From Sphaerisporangium viridialbum (GTDB lineage Bacteria > Actinomycetota > Actinomycetes > Streptosporangiales > Streptosporangiaceae), in assembly GCF_049674955.1 (NCBI RefSeq), contig NZ_CP187232.1, positions 558,001-622,000 of the forward strand: a stretch of DNA of 64,000 nt, given 5' to 3'. Below are positions 1-7,949 of the stretch, in pieces. How positions within the stretch are numbered: position 1 is the first letter of the stretch; each line of letters starts with the position of its first letter. The notes under the pieces were generated by a model. That model was not told where the DNA came from. It ran no database searches and was given only the letters and a program-made list of their open reading frames with translations. A program made the translations under genes and the position numbers.

Positions 1-57
1 TCGTCACGGCCCTTCGAGGTCCCGAGGCCGGCGATGCCGCCTCGCGTCAAGGAGTAA
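1..57 (+). CDS. C-terminal end of the gene upstream of ccsB (probably resB/ccs1), partial
   Basis: Frame 1 is open from the left edge to a TAA at 55-57 and codes for a short basic tail of 18 residues ending PPRVKE. The stop lies 3 nt before the ccsB ATG, and the ccsB ribosome binding site AAGGAG (49-54) is inside the tail, so the two genes are translationally linked. In actinobacteria the gene directly before ccsB is normally resB (cytochrome c biogenesis membrane protein), which is the basis for the name. The visible residues are too few to identify the family. Confidence 0.45.
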   Translation, partial: SSRPFEVPRPAMPPRVKE

Positions 58-60
58 AGG

Positions 61-1053
61 ATGCCCACTGACGTCAACTCAGGGCTCGCCACGCTCAGCG
101 ACCAGCTGATACTGGCGACCGTCCTGCTGTATGTCCTCGCCATGATCGGCTACGCGCTCGACCTCGGCTTCGGCCGGGCCCGGCCGGCCGAAGCGGCGCG
201 CGAACTCGTCCCCGTCGGCGGCGGCACGGCCGTCGCCGAGGCGGGTGAGGCCGGCACCACCGCCGCCCGTACGGGGGAGGCCGGAGCGGGCTCCACGGGC
301 GCGGGTGACGCGGGCCGCACACCGCCCGCCTGGACCGCCCGGGCGGGCACTCTCGCGGTCGCCGTGAGCTTCCTCGGGTGGGCCGCCAACCTCGGGGCCA
401 TCATCACCCGGGGCGTCGCGGTGGGCCGCTGGCCGTGGGGCAACATGTACGAGTTCGTGGTGGCGATCTGCTTCGCCGCCGTGACCGCGTTCCTGGTGAT
501 GCAGGCCCGCCAGCCGGTGAGGTTCCTCGGGGCCTTCGTCTCGGTCGCGGCGGCACTCGGGCTCGGCTTCGCCGTCCGCTACCTGCACGTGCAGGCGGGG
601 CCGGTCGTGCCCGCGCTCAACTCGTACTGGATCGCCATCCACGTCACCGCGGCGATCTTCGCGAGCGGCCTGTTCATCGTCGCCGGGGTCTCTGGCATCC
701 TGTTCCTGACGCGCAAGGACGGCCCATCCCGGCTGCCCGGGCGTGACGATCTGGAGCGCGTCGCCCACCGGGCCATCGTGATCGCCTTCCCGATCTGGAC
801 GTTCGCGGTGATCGCGGGCGCCCTGTGGGCGGACAAGGCGTGGGGCCGCTACTGGGGCTGGGACCCCAAGGAGGTCTGGGCGTTCATCACCTGGATCGCG
901 TACGCGGCGTACCTGCACGCGAGGGCCACCGCCGGTTGGCGCGGCAGGGCGGCGGTGATCGTCCAGCTGGTCGCCTTCGGGTGCCTGCTGTTCAACCTGA
1001 TCGGCGTGAACATCTTCCTGTCGGGCCTGCACTCCTACGCGCAGGTGCCCTGA
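61..1053 (+). CDS. ccsB: Cytochrome c biogenesis protein CcsB (ResC/CcsA family)
   Basis: A 330-residue integral membrane protein of the system II cytochrome c maturation pathway. With ResB it carries haem across the membrane and attaches it to apocytochromes. Several hydrophobic segments are visible. The tryptophan-rich WWD-type haem-handling region is at residues 261-273 (WGRYWGWDPKEVW), with candidate haem-ligand histidines at 286 and 324. Residues 45-95 form an Ala/Gly/Thr-rich hydrophilic linker between the first and second membrane segments, an actinobacterial type of insertion. The start is supported by AAGGAG at 49-54. It is coupled to the gene upstream and ends at a strong hairpin terminator. 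Confidence 0.93.
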   Translation: MPTDVNSGLATLSDQLILATVLLYVLAMIGYALDLGFGRARPAEAARELVPVGGGTAVAEAGEAGTTAARTGEAGAGSTGAGDAGRTPPAWTARAGTLAVAVSFLGWAANLGAIITRGVAVGRWPWGNMYEFVVAICFAAVTAFLVMQARQPVRFLGAFVSVAAALGLGFAVRYLHVQAGPVVPALNSYWIAIHVTAAIFASGLFIVAGVSGILFLTRKDGPSRLPGRDDLERVAHRAIVIAFPIWTFAVIAGALWADKAWGRYWGWDPKEVWAFITWIAYAAYLHARATAGWRGRAAVIVQLVAFGCLLFNLIGVNIFLSGLHSYAQVP

Positions 1054-1071
1054 GCCCCTAAGCGTCCCCTG

Positions 1072-1104
1072 AACGGCCCGCTGCTCCCCTACGAGCGGGC
1101 CGTT
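1072..1104 (+). terminator. Hairpin terminator after ccsB
   Basis: An 11-bp perfect stem (AACGGCCCGCT at 1072-1082 with AGCGGGCCGTT at 1094-1104) has an 11-nt loop and is followed by a short T-containing stretch. It starts 18 nt after the ccsB stop. A second hairpin (CCGTGCC 1112-1118, GGCACGG 1132-1138) lies between it and the convergent gene and could serve the minus strand. Confidence 0.75.
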
Positions 1105-1176
1105 TCGACGTCCGTGCCCGCCGATCGGGCCGGCACGGGCGTGCTGTCTCCAGGCGGTCAGGGAGACGCGCGGGGG

Positions 1177-1485
1177 TCAGTCGTCCTCCCTGCGGAGGCG
1201 ACGGTCTAGGTCGCGGAGGAAGTCGGGGTCGTCGTCGGGTCCACGGGGCACGGAGGGCCGGGGGCGGCCGGAGCGGCCGATGCGCTGCCGCTGAACTGCC
1301 TGCTCACTCTGGGGGCGGCCGAGCAGCAGCCACAGGAGGCCGCCGAGGTCGACCAGGAGGACGACGATGAGAACCCACAGAAGCTTGGGCAGGTTCCTTA
1401 CGTCCTCCTCCGGTGTGGTGATCACATCGAACAGGCAGTAAAGCCAGAAGGCTAACAGGGCCAGGCCAAGAAGCACGCTAGGCAT
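1177..1485 (-). CDS. Small membrane protein with PLDc_N (phospholipase D nuclease N-terminal) domain
   Basis: A 102-residue protein with two membrane segments (about residues 3-21 and 33-56) separated by a short loop, then a charged C-terminal tail rich in Arg and Asp. The pattern of helix, polar loop, the run KLLWVLIVVLL and a Gly-rich turn matches PLDc_N (PF13396), found alone in many small actinobacterial membrane proteins. The start chosen is the ATG at 1485 just before the first helix; the frame stays open upstream, but that part looks non-coding. It converges on ccsB and diverges from the metallopeptidase gene. No specific function is known. Confidence 0.75.
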   Translation of the reverse strand: MPSVLLGLALLAFWLYCLFDVITTPEEDVRNLPKLLWVLIVVLLVDLGGLLWLLLGRPQSEQAVQRQRIGRSGRPRPSVPRGPDDDPDFLRDLDRRLRREDD

Positions 1486-1598
1486 GTCCGCAGCGTAAGC
1501 CATTCGACGGTAGATCGTGTTTTCGGGGCGTGACAGCGTGCCGCGGATCCATCCCCGTAGGACATTCCTGATGACTTCCCGAGCGGCCTCGTCGTACC

Positions 1599-2696
1599 GT
1601 GGACCGTGACCACGCTTCGCGGACGGGAGAGGTGCGTGCAGATGTTCGCGCTCGCTCGGGCCCCCTGGCCGTCGCCTTGACGGCGTACTCCGGCGACAGG
1701 GGTCGCCATCGCAGGGGCCCGCGCTGGCGGCAGAAGGCGCCGTACGGCCTTCCCCGCCGTGGAGAGGTCCCCCGCGAGGGAACCCCCGAGCCCTCGGACG
1801 GGCGTCCCGAGTCCTTCCGCGAGGGCCGTCCTGAGTCGTTCCGCGAGGGCCTTGAGGGCCGCGAGGGCCGCGCTGACCAGGCACGCGACCGCGCGGACTA
1901 CCGCGACAGCGGGCGCAGGGCGAACCGCCGCGAGAGCCGCGCCGACGCGTTCTGGGAGGGCGAGCAGCCCAGGGCCGATGCCATGCGGGCCGTCACCGCC
2001 CCCGTGGTCGACAGGCCGCAGTACATCTGGCGCGATTTCGAGCTGGACGACGAGCCCCCGCTGGCCCAGCCCAACTCGCCCGACACGCCCGACCTGCGCG
2101 ACGGGCTGCGGCACTGCGGGCCGCTCGAACAGATCCTCTACCGCCAGTGGGACGCCCTGGACGGCCCCCCGTCGGCCGACGCGGTGCGCGCCGTGGACAG
2201 CCTCGCCAGGCTCCCCGAGCGCCTGAAGGCCCTCCTGGCGGTCGGACTCGACGGCATCTACGTCGGGCCGGGCGGCGTGCCCGATCTGGACGACATGGGC
2301 TATCTCCGGGGCGCACCGCTGCCCTCGGGCAAGGCGACATGGGACATCTGCGCCGGCGCGTACGGCGACCGCAAGATCGTGGTGGGTGACCGGCCCTCGC
2401 CCACGCCCGACGTGATGATGCACGAGACCGGTCACGCCCTCGACGACATCGACGCCGCGCACGGCGAATGGGTGTCCGACTCGCCGGAGTTCGTCGCCCT
2501 CTACGAGGAGTGCGGGCACCTGTTCGCCTCGGCGTTCCACAAGCAGCCGGGTGGCCTCGGCCGCAAGGAGTTCTTCGCCGACGCCTTCGCGGCCATCGCC
2601 TCCCGGCAGCGGCCGGCACTGGTCGACATGCTGAACGGAGACACCCGCGCCGCTCTCAATGTCATGCTCTTCTTCAACCGGCGCTACGGAATCTAG
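1599..2696 (+). CDS. Anthrax lethal factor-like (ATLF) zinc metallopeptidase domain protein
   Basis: A 365-residue protein whose C-terminal third has the zincin signature HETGH at residues 275-279, with Glu324 in KEFFADAFA about 45 residues later as a probable third zinc ligand. This spacing and context resemble the ATLF-like domain of anthrax lethal factor and related bacterial proteins. The middle part (about 110-270) is acidic and likely structured. Residues 1-110 are Arg/Glu/Asp-rich and low complexity, encoded in part by a tandem 24-bp DNA repeat at 1803-1850 (two units, 22/24 identical). No signal peptide is visible. The true start is uncertain: GTG at 1599 has no clear ribosome binding site and a later GTG is possible. 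It is followed 10 nt later by a small gene that may be its partner. Confidence 0.7.
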   Translation: MDRDHASRTGEVRADVRARSGPLAVALTAYSGDRGRHRRGPRWRQKAPYGLPRRGEVPREGTPEPSDGRPESFREGRPESFREGLEGREGRADQARDRADYRDSGRRANRRESRADAFWEGEQPRADAMRAVTAPVVDRPQYIWRDFELDDEPPLAQPNSPDTPDLRDGLRHCGPLEQILYRQWDALDGPPSADAVRAVDSLARLPERLKALLAVGLDGIYVGPGGVPDLDDMGYLRGAPLPSGKATWDICAGAYGDRKIVVGDRPSPTPDVMMHETGHALDDIDAAHGEWVSDSPEFVALYEECGHLFASAFHKQPGGLGRKEFFADAFAAIASRQRPALVDMLNGDTRAALNVMLFFNRRYGI

Positions 2697-2706
2697 GTGA
2701 TCCGCC

Positions 2707-2952
2707 ATGTACGTCATCCGGCTCGCGGACGGGACGTTGCGGATACCGCATTCCCTCACCAGTGACGACGGCCGCCTGATCGGCAACGCCTACGTGGAGC
2801 TCGCTCCCAGCGACCCCGACTACGACCGCTGGCTGCCCGAGTCCATCACCGAGGAGCAGGACGCCGAGCGGCGCAGACGCTGGAAGGACGAGAACGACGA
2901 GCTGGAGCGTGAGTTCCTGGCGTTCAAAGAGTCACAGGCCACTGACCACTGA
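2707..2952 (+). CDS. Small hypothetical protein downstream of the ATLF peptidase
   Basis: An 81-residue acidic protein. Residues 1-50 contain alternating hydrophobic residues suggesting beta strands, and residues 50-75 are a highly charged helix (DAERRRRWKDENDELEREF). ATG start 10 nt after the stop of the peptidase gene, so co-transcription is likely. I do not recognise a family. Its position suggests a cognate partner or inhibitor of the peptidase, but nothing in the sequence proves that. Confidence 0.65.
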   Translation: MYVIRLADGTLRIPHSLTSDDGRLIGNAYVELAPSDPDYDRWLPESITEEQDAERRRRWKDENDELEREFLAFKESQATDH

Positions 2953-3087
2953 GCCGCGGAGGCCGCCCCGGGCCGGGTCGCGTGCCGCCCGGCGTGCCCG
3001 CTCGCGGCGCCGGGAAGCGGAGCCGCTCGGAAGGCCGCACCGGCCGGACACGGAACACAGATCGCACCCGAAAAAGCATTAAAGGCG

Positions 3088-3141
3088 CGTCCCAAAAAAA
3101 GAACAGTGACCCTGCGGCTTCCGGGGGGCACGCAGGATCAC
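3088..3141 (-). terminator. Intrinsic terminator for bldC (minus strand)
   Basis: Read on the minus strand, an 11-bp stem with one mismatch (arms at 3131-3141 and 3106-3116, 14-nt loop) is followed within a few bases by a run of seven T (A-run at 3094-3100 on the plus strand). This is a classical rho-independent terminator about 75 nt after the bldC stop. The rest of 2953-3215 holds no gene that I can support. Confidence 0.7.
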
Positions 3142-3215
3142 CGGGTGGTGCGACTTGGCTTGGAGTTCACCGTGCTCCCGATGGTCGCCGGGGACGGCGT
3201 TCCCTCGCCTGTACA

Positions 3216-3437
3216 TCAGACACGCGGTGAGTCGCCGCTCGGCCGTTCGGCCGTTAGGACTTCCTCGCCACGCAGGAGAGCGTGCACCTCCGACTCGCGG
3301 AAACGCCGGTGCCCTCCGGGGGTACGGATGCTGCTGATGCGGCCTGCCGCTGCCCAGCGCGTCACCGTTTTTGGATCGACCCGGAAGAGGGCGGCAACCT
3401 CTCCGGGGGTCAGCAGACGTTCGCTGCTACTCTCCAC
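3216..3437 (-). CDS. bldC: BldC-type MerR-family DNA-binding protein
   Basis: A 73-residue protein consisting almost entirely of one winged helix-turn-helix (core LLTPGEVAALFRVDPKTVTRW, then GRISSIRTPGGHRRFRESEV). This is near-diagnostic for BldC, the small MerR-like developmental regulator of actinomycetes that binds direct repeats head to tail and lacks an effector domain. The GTG at 3437 is chosen because a purine-rich ribosome binding site (GAGGGGGAGA) sits directly before it; an in-frame ATG at 3455 would give six more residues. It is single and ends at a strong terminator. The upstream region is unusually AT-rich. Confidence 0.9.
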   Translation of the reverse strand: MESSSERLLTPGEVAALFRVDPKTVTRWAAAGRISSIRTPGGHRRFRESEVHALLRGEEVLTAERPSGDSPRV

Positions 3438-3748
3438 AATCTCTCCCCCTCGCATCCCGCATCCTGAAGCGGGCGGACAGGTATCCAGTTTGCCGAGCGA
3501 AATCTGATATATCCGTGATTTAGATCGAAAGATCACGGGTTGTTATCAGCTGACTGCCCGTTTGTTATATGATAGAGCCTCTTTGGGGCGCTCGTGGGTG
3601 TTTCTTTACAAAAGCGCCGTGTTGGGAACACTAGCAGTGCTCGCTCCCGATGCGAAGTGAGCGGTGTAAAGCTCCACGGACGTAATCGGCTCCCGTCCAG
3701 TGGAGGCCGTAGACCGCTCCAGCGGGCAGGTGACGTAACCTCGACGTT
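3438..3748. promoter_or_regulatory. AT-rich regulatory region upstream of bldC, with inverted repeat
   Basis: This 311-nt gap has no convincing gene. It contains a perfect 7-bp inverted repeat with a 12-nt spacer (CCGTGAT 3513-3519, ATCACGG 3532-3538) and AT-rich hexamers around 3505-3570 usable as -10 elements on either strand. At the right end TAACCT (3736-3741) lies exactly 7 nt before the GTG of the DUF4229 gene, the pattern of a leaderless promoter. Confidence 0.45.
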
Positions 3749-3949
3749 GTGCGATCGTTTCTCGTTTACACCGCGTCACGGCTTGGTCTGTTCGCCGTCA
3801 CCCTTGGTGTCCTCTTCCTGATCGGCATCCACGACGCCTTCTGGCTCATTGTGATCAGCTTCGTGATCAGCGGGATAGCCAGCTACGTGCTGCTGTCCAA
3901 GCAGCGAGACGCGGTGAGTGAGCAGATCAGCAAGGGCCACAGGGGTTAG
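3749..3949 (+). CDS. DUF4229 family membrane protein
   Basis: A 66-residue protein with two membrane helices (about 10-27 and 30-48) and a short polar tail. The opening (VYTASRLGLFAV) and the SYVLLSKQRDAVS segment after helix 2 match DUF4229 (PF14012), a small actinobacterial family of unknown function. The start is GTG with no Shine-Dalgarno sequence; the -10-like TAACCT ends 7 nt before it, so the mRNA is probably leaderless. The stop overlaps that of the convergent beta-propeller gene in the tetranucleotide TTAG. Confidence 0.8.
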   Translation: MRSFLVYTASRLGLFAVTLGVLFLIGIHDAFWLIVISFVISGIASYVLLSKQRDAVSEQISKGHRG

Positions 3950-5244
3950 GGAAGCGGGAACATGCCGACCCGGGCATGGTACTCGTGTCCGAGGTGCGTG
4001 GTGTCGCTTCCGACGAGAAGGCCGCCTTTGTGAGCCAGGAACGCTTTGACACCGATGCCCCGGTCGCGAGTTGGGTTCCATGTGAGTGCTCTGCCGGTGG
4101 TGGGGTGAATCGCTCCAATGCCGGGTCGCGCCACCGCTCCGGGCCCCGCTGAGTCCGACCCTCGGGGGTTGTTCAGCCACCGCTGATGGCCGCCGACGTA
4201 GACCGCCGCCCCGGTCACCGCGACCGAGTACAGCGAGTCGCCGCCGGTGAAGTTGACCCATGTGGGCCTGATGGTGTCACCGTGTGAATAGGTCTCGAAG
4301 CGCGCCGCTGAATCGCACAGCTTCTTGGCGCCCTTGGCTCCTCCTGTCGTCACGATGACGAAATACTGTCCATCTGGTGAGAAATCCAGGCCTCGCACGT
4401 AAGAGGGGAACACGTCCTTACAGTCGGCCGCGTACGCCTCGGTGTGCCAGTCGGTTACCGAAGGCCGTGCTGCGCCGATGTCGATCAGTCCCAACTGCGG
4501 GCGGCGCAGCCCGTCCAGTGTGGTGAAGGAGCCGTCCACCGCGAGCCGGTCGCGGGAGGCGGCCATCGCGTAGACCTTGAGGCTGCCGCCGCGCCCGCCT
4601 CCCGGCGTGACGGTGAAGGACGGGTCGACCGCCCCGGTGGCCGCGTCGAGGCGGGCCAGCGCGGCGCGGCCGGTGCGGCCGATGCCGGTGAAGTCGCCGC
4701 CGACGTACAGCCTGCCGCTGTGGAGTACGAGGGCGGAGACGTCACCCCCGCGCACCGGGGCGGAGAAACCGGCGACCGGCGAGCCGTCGGCGAGGCTGAA
4801 CCGGGCCAGGCCGCGGCCGGCCCCGAGCGCGCCGCCGGCCGCGCCTCCGGCGGTGACGAACGCGCCGCCGGCGTAGACCGAGCCGTCCGGGCCGGCCGCC
4901 AGCGCGTTGACCGGGCCGTTCAGCAGGGGGGCGAAGCGGGGGTCCACCTTGCCGGTGGCGAGGTCGTAGGCGAAGAGGTTGCTTCTCGGCAGCTTCGCGG
5001 AGCCGCCCGCCTCGCGCACCTCGCTGAACGCGCCGCCGACGACGACGGTGCCCCCGACCAGGGCGAAGGCGTTGACGATGCCGTCGAGCACGTGGGGGGT
5101 GGTGTCCACGGGGTCGGCCGAGACGACGTGGGTGTGCGCGATGTCCCCCGCCGAGGCGGGGACGCAGGGAAGGACGGCGAGGGCTCCCGCGAGCAGCGGG
5201 AGGGCTATGACGGCCGACTTGCGGGTCGACTTTCGGGCAAACAT
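3946..5244 (-). CDS. Secreted beta-propeller (delta-60 repeat type) protein
   Basis: A 432-residue protein with a Sec signal peptide (positive N-terminus, hydrophobic core about 12-28, cleavage after PASA near residue 32). The mature part has repeated blades ending in patterns such as VYAGGAF, LYVGGDF and VYVGGHQ, each about 45-60 residues, typical of the delta-60/DUF5122 propeller repeats of secreted actinobacterial proteins. No catalytic motif was found; a binding or scaffold role on the cell surface is the usual guess. Divergent from menG, with 77 nt between the starts. Confidence 0.8.
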   Translation of the reverse strand: MFARKSTRKSAVIALPLLAGALAVLPCVPASAGDIAHTHVVSADPVDTTPHVLDGIVNAFALVGGTVVVGGAFSEVREAGGSAKLPRSNLFAYDLATGKVDPRFAPLLNGPVNALAAGPDGSVYAGGAFVTAGGAAGGALGAGRGLARFSLADGSPVAGFSAPVRGGDVSALVLHSGRLYVGGDFTGIGRTGRAALARLDAATGAVDPSFTVTPGGGRGGSLKVYAMAASRDRLAVDGSFTTLDGLRRPQLGLIDIGAARPSVTDWHTEAYAADCKDVFPSYVRGLDFSPDGQYFVIVTTGGAKGAKKLCDSAARFETYSHGDTIRPTWVNFTGGDSLYSVAVTGAAVYVGGHQRWLNNPRGSDSAGPGAVARPGIGAIHPTTGRALTWNPTRDRGIGVKAFLAHKGGLLVGSDTTHLGHEYHARVGMFPLP

Positions 5245-5285
5245 TCGTCAAGTCCTAGCAGACGCTGGGTAATGAGGCGGCTACT

Positions 5286-5315
5286 TTGGGTCGATCACGT
5301 CATGCGCACTAAGCT
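5286..5315 (+). promoter_or_regulatory. Probable leaderless promoter of menG
   Basis: TTGGGT (5286-5291) as -35 and TAAGCT (5310-5315) as -10 are separated by 18 nt. The -10 ends 6 nt before the ATG at 5322, so transcription would start at or within 1 nt of the start codon, and no Shine-Dalgarno sequence is present. Confidence 0.55.
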
Positions 5316-5321
5316 TGTCGC

Positions 5322-6056
5322 ATGACGCGTGCATCCTTGGACAAACAGCCGCACGAGGTGGCGGCGATGTTCGACCGCACGGCCCGGCGCTATGACTTGG
5401 TCAACGATGTCCTGTCGCTGGGCCAAGACCGGTCATGGCGCAAGGCCACCTCGGTCGCCGTCGACGCCGGCCCGGGTGAGCTCGTCCTCGACCTCGCGGC
5501 CGGCACCGGCACCTCGACCGACGCCTTCACCGGCCTCGGGGCGCGGGCGATCGCCTGCGACTTCTCCCTCGGCATGCTGCGCACGGGTGCCGAGCGGCGC
5601 GGCGGGTCGGGGCTGCATGGCGGGGGGGTGCGCGGCGTCACGTTCGTCGGGGGCGACGCGCTCAGGCTTCCCTTCGCGGACGACACTTTCGACGCGGTGA
5701 CGATCTCGTTCGGGCTCCGCAACGTCAACGACACGGTCGAGGCGCTGCGCGAGATGCTGCGGGTCACCAAACCGGGCGGGCGGCTGGTGGTGTGCGAGTT
5801 CTCCAGGCCCACGGTGAAGTCCTTCGAGCTGGTTTACACGCAATACATCATGAAGCTCCTGCCACCCGTCGCCCGCGCCGTGAGCTCCAATCCCGACTCC
5901 TACGAATATCTCGCCGAGTCGATCCGCGCCTGGCCTGATCAGGCCAGTCTCGCCCGGCTTCTCCAGGAGGCGGGCTGGGAACGGGTCGAGTGGCGCAATC
6001 TTTCGCTCGGCATCGTGGCACTGCATCGGGCTGGTAAACCAACCGTGAGCAAGTAG
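5322..6056 (+). CDS. menG: Demethylmenaquinone methyltransferase
   Basis: A 244-residue class I SAM-dependent methyltransferase of the UbiE/MenG family, which performs the last ring methylation of menaquinone. SAM-binding motif I is LDLAAGTGTS at residues 56-65. The family sequences FDAVTISFGLRNVND and GGRLVVCEFSRP are present, and the C-terminal region is typical. Length is normal. It precedes menJ in the same direction, and a Rex operator and probable promoter lie between the two, so menG may be transcribed separately from the nuo operon. Confidence 0.93.
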   Translation: MTRASLDKQPHEVAAMFDRTARRYDLVNDVLSLGQDRSWRKATSVAVDAGPGELVLDLAAGTGTSTDAFTGLGARAIACDFSLGMLRTGAERRGGSGLHGGGVRGVTFVGGDALRLPFADDTFDAVTISFGLRNVNDTVEALREMLRVTKPGGRLVVCEFSRPTVKSFELVYTQYIMKLLPPVARAVSSNPDSYEYLAESIRAWPDQASLARLLQEAGWERVEWRNLSLGIVALHRAGKPTVSK

Positions 6057-6067
6057 GTAAGCTCCAT

Positions 6068-6098
6068 CTGACATCGGGCAGGGAAAAAGGGTTAGACT
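6068..6098 (+). promoter_or_regulatory. Candidate promoter for the menJ-nuo operon
   Basis: CTGACA (6068-6073) and TAGACT (6093-6098) form a plausible -35/-10 pair with a 19-nt spacer, just before the Rex operator. Transcription would begin near 6105, so a protein bound at 6111-6130 would block RNA polymerase. Assigned by eye only. Confidence 0.4.
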
Positions 6099-6110
6099 TC
6101 CGCCGACAAG

Positions 6111-6130
6111 TTTGTGAAGTGGTTCACAAA
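6111..6130. promoter_or_regulatory. Rex operator (NADH/NAD+ redox repressor site)
   Basis: The 20-bp TTTGTGAA-GTGG-TTCACAAA is a perfect palindrome with 8-bp arms. It contains an exact match to the Rex consensus TTGTGAA-N4-TTCACAA. In Streptomyces, Rex represses respiratory genes when NAD+ is high relative to NADH. Here it sits between menG and menJ, 55 nt before the chosen menJ start, and so can control menJ and the nuo genes. It overlaps the alternative GTG start at 6119, which argues against that start. Confidence 0.85.
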
Positions 6131-6184
6131 GGAACGAAGGCCCCAAACCCCGAGGCCCTCGACACCCAGGACAGGACAGGTCCC

Positions 6185-7459
6185 GTGAGCGAGTCAGCTC
6201 CCGCGGCGGACGCCGACATCATCGTCGTCGGTGCCGGACCGGCGGGTTCGACCACGGCTTTCTACCTCGCACAGGCCGGCTTCGACGTGCTGCTGCTGGA
6301 GAAGACCCGATTTCCGCGCGAGAAGGTGTGCGGAGACGGGTTGACGCCGCGCGCCGTCAAGGAGCTGATCGCCATGGGCGTCGACATCGACGCCCCGGGG
6401 TGGATCAGGAACAAGGGGCTCCGGGCCGTCGGCGGCGGCATGCGCCTCGAGCTCGCCTGGCCGGAGCTGTCGAGCTTCCCCGACTTCGGCCTCGTGCGCA
6501 CGCGTCTCGACTTCGACCAGATCCTGGCGGACAACGCCGAGCGTGGAGGGGTCAGGGTGCTGCAGGGCGTGAACGTCACCGGTCCGGTGCTCGACCCGCG
6601 CGGCGGCCACATCGTCGGAGTGACCGCCAAGCTCGACGGCGAGCCGGTGACCTACCGCTCGCGCCTTGTCGTGGCCGCCGACGGCAACTCCACGCGGCTG
6701 TCCCTGTCGATGGGCCTGCACAAGCGCACCGACCGCCCGATGGGCGTCGCCGTGCGCACTTACTACACCAGCCCCCGCCACGACGACGACTGGCTGGAGA
6801 CCTGGCTGGAGCTGTGGGACACCGAGCCGGACGGCTCCTCCCGGCTGCTGCCCGGCTACGGCTGGGTGTTCGGCGTCGGCGACGGCACCAGCAACGTCGG
6901 CCTCGGGCTCCTGAACACCAGCGACGCGTTCCAGAACATCGACTACCGCGATCTGCTGCGCCGCTGGGTCAAGAACATGCCCTCCGAGTGGGGGTTCTCC
7001 GAGGAGAGCATGACCGGGCCGATCCGGGGCGCCGCGCTGCCGATGGCCTTCAACCGGCAGCCCCACTACACCCGCGGCCTGGTGCTCGTCGGCGACGCGG
7101 GCGGCATGATCAACCCCTTCAACGGCGAGGGCATCGCCTACGCGATGGAGACCGGGCGCATCGCCGCCGACACCATCGTCACGGCCCTGTCCGGCACCAC
7201 CCCCGCCCAGCGGGAGCGCGTCCTGCGCGCGTACCCGCAGACGCTCAAGGACGCCTACGGCGGCTACTTCACCCTCGGGCGGCTGTTCGTCGAGGCCATC
7301 GGCAAGCCCGGCGTGATGGGGTTCCTCACACGGCACGGCCTGCCACATCCCACTCTGATGCGGTTCGCTCTGAAACTCCTTGCTAATCTCACGGACCGGC
7401 AGGGCGATGCGTCAGACCGGATCATCAACGCCCTGTCCAAGGTCACGCCGCCGGCATGA
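6185..7459 (+). CDS. menJ: Geranylgeranyl reductase family flavoprotein, probable menaquinone side-chain reductase
   Basis: A 424-residue FAD-dependent reductase. The dinucleotide-binding motif GAGPAGS is at residues 16-22, the family motif VCGDG at 48-52 and the second FAD motif (LVGDAGGMINPFNGEGIAYA) in the last third. Mycobacterial MenJ saturates one isoprene unit of menaquinone-9, and the order menG, menJ, polyprenyl synthase is the same as in mycobacteria, here with nuo inserted. The GTG at 6185 is chosen because GGACAGG precedes it and because the earlier in-frame GTG (6119) lies in the Rex operator. It is followed 91 nt later by nuoA. Confidence 0.88.
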   Translation: MSESAPAADADIIVVGAGPAGSTTAFYLAQAGFDVLLLEKTRFPREKVCGDGLTPRAVKELIAMGVDIDAPGWIRNKGLRAVGGGMRLELAWPELSSFPDFGLVRTRLDFDQILADNAERGGVRVLQGVNVTGPVLDPRGGHIVGVTAKLDGEPVTYRSRLVVAADGNSTRLSLSMGLHKRTDRPMGVAVRTYYTSPRHDDDWLETWLELWDTEPDGSSRLLPGYGWVFGVGDGTSNVGLGLLNTSDAFQNIDYRDLLRRWVKNMPSEWGFSEESMTGPIRGAALPMAFNRQPHYTRGLVLVGDAGGMINPFNGEGIAYAMETGRIAADTIVTALSGTTPAQRERVLRAYPQTLKDAYGGYFTLGRLFVEAIGKPGVMGFLTRHGLPHPTLMRFALKLLANLTDRQGDASDRIINALSKVTPPA

Positions 7460-7550
7460 CACAGCACCCGGAACGAAGATCGATGATCGACCTGCCTAGA
7501 CTCAGCAACCGATTGACCGAAGCTTCAGCGCTCAGAGGGGACGCATAGCG

Positions 7551-7910
7551 ATGGAACTGTATGTGCCTATCCTGGTGCTGGCGGTTCTCGCGGCCGGCTT
7601 CGCCGTCTTCTCCGTGGGAATCGCGCCCTTCACCGGCCCCAAGCGCTGGAACCGCGCGAAGCTCGACGCCTACGAGTGCGGCATCGAGCCAACGCCGCAG
7701 CCCGTCGGCGGCGGCCGGTTCCCCCTGAAGTACATGATCACGGCGATGCTCTTCATCGTGTTCGACATCGAGATCATCTTCCTTTATCCGTGGGCGGTCG
7801 CTTTCGACCAGCTCGGGGTCTTCGGGCTGGTCGAGATGGTGCTGTTCATCGTCACCGTCCTGGTCGCGTACGCCTACGTGTGGCGTCGCCGCGGCCTGGA
7901 CTGGGACTGA
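7551..7910 (+). CDS. nuoA: NADH-quinone oxidoreductase subunit A
   Basis: A 119-residue membrane subunit of complex I with three transmembrane helices. The loop YECGIEPTPQP, containing the conserved cysteine of the ND3 loop near the quinone site, lies between helices 1 and 2. Preceded by AGAGGGG. The 91-nt gap from menJ contains TAGACT and TTGACC elements that could be an internal promoter, but no clear pair. First of fourteen nuo genes in canonical order. Confidence 0.95.
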   Translation: MELYVPILVLAVLAAGFAVFSVGIAPFTGPKRWNRAKLDAYECGIEPTPQPVGGGRFPLKYMITAMLFIVFDIEIIFLYPWAVAFDQLGVFGLVEMVLFIVTVLVAYAYVWRRRGLDWD

Positions 7911-7949
7911 GAGGCAGCGTGCCGGAGGCGCGCGAGAGGAAGCACTGAG

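Noticed and set aside
7460..7550. Second Rex site or strong promoter between menJ and nuoA
   Set aside because: TAGACT and TTGACC elements exist but do not form a correctly spaced pair in the right order, and no TTGTGAA-N4-TTCACAA sequence is present.
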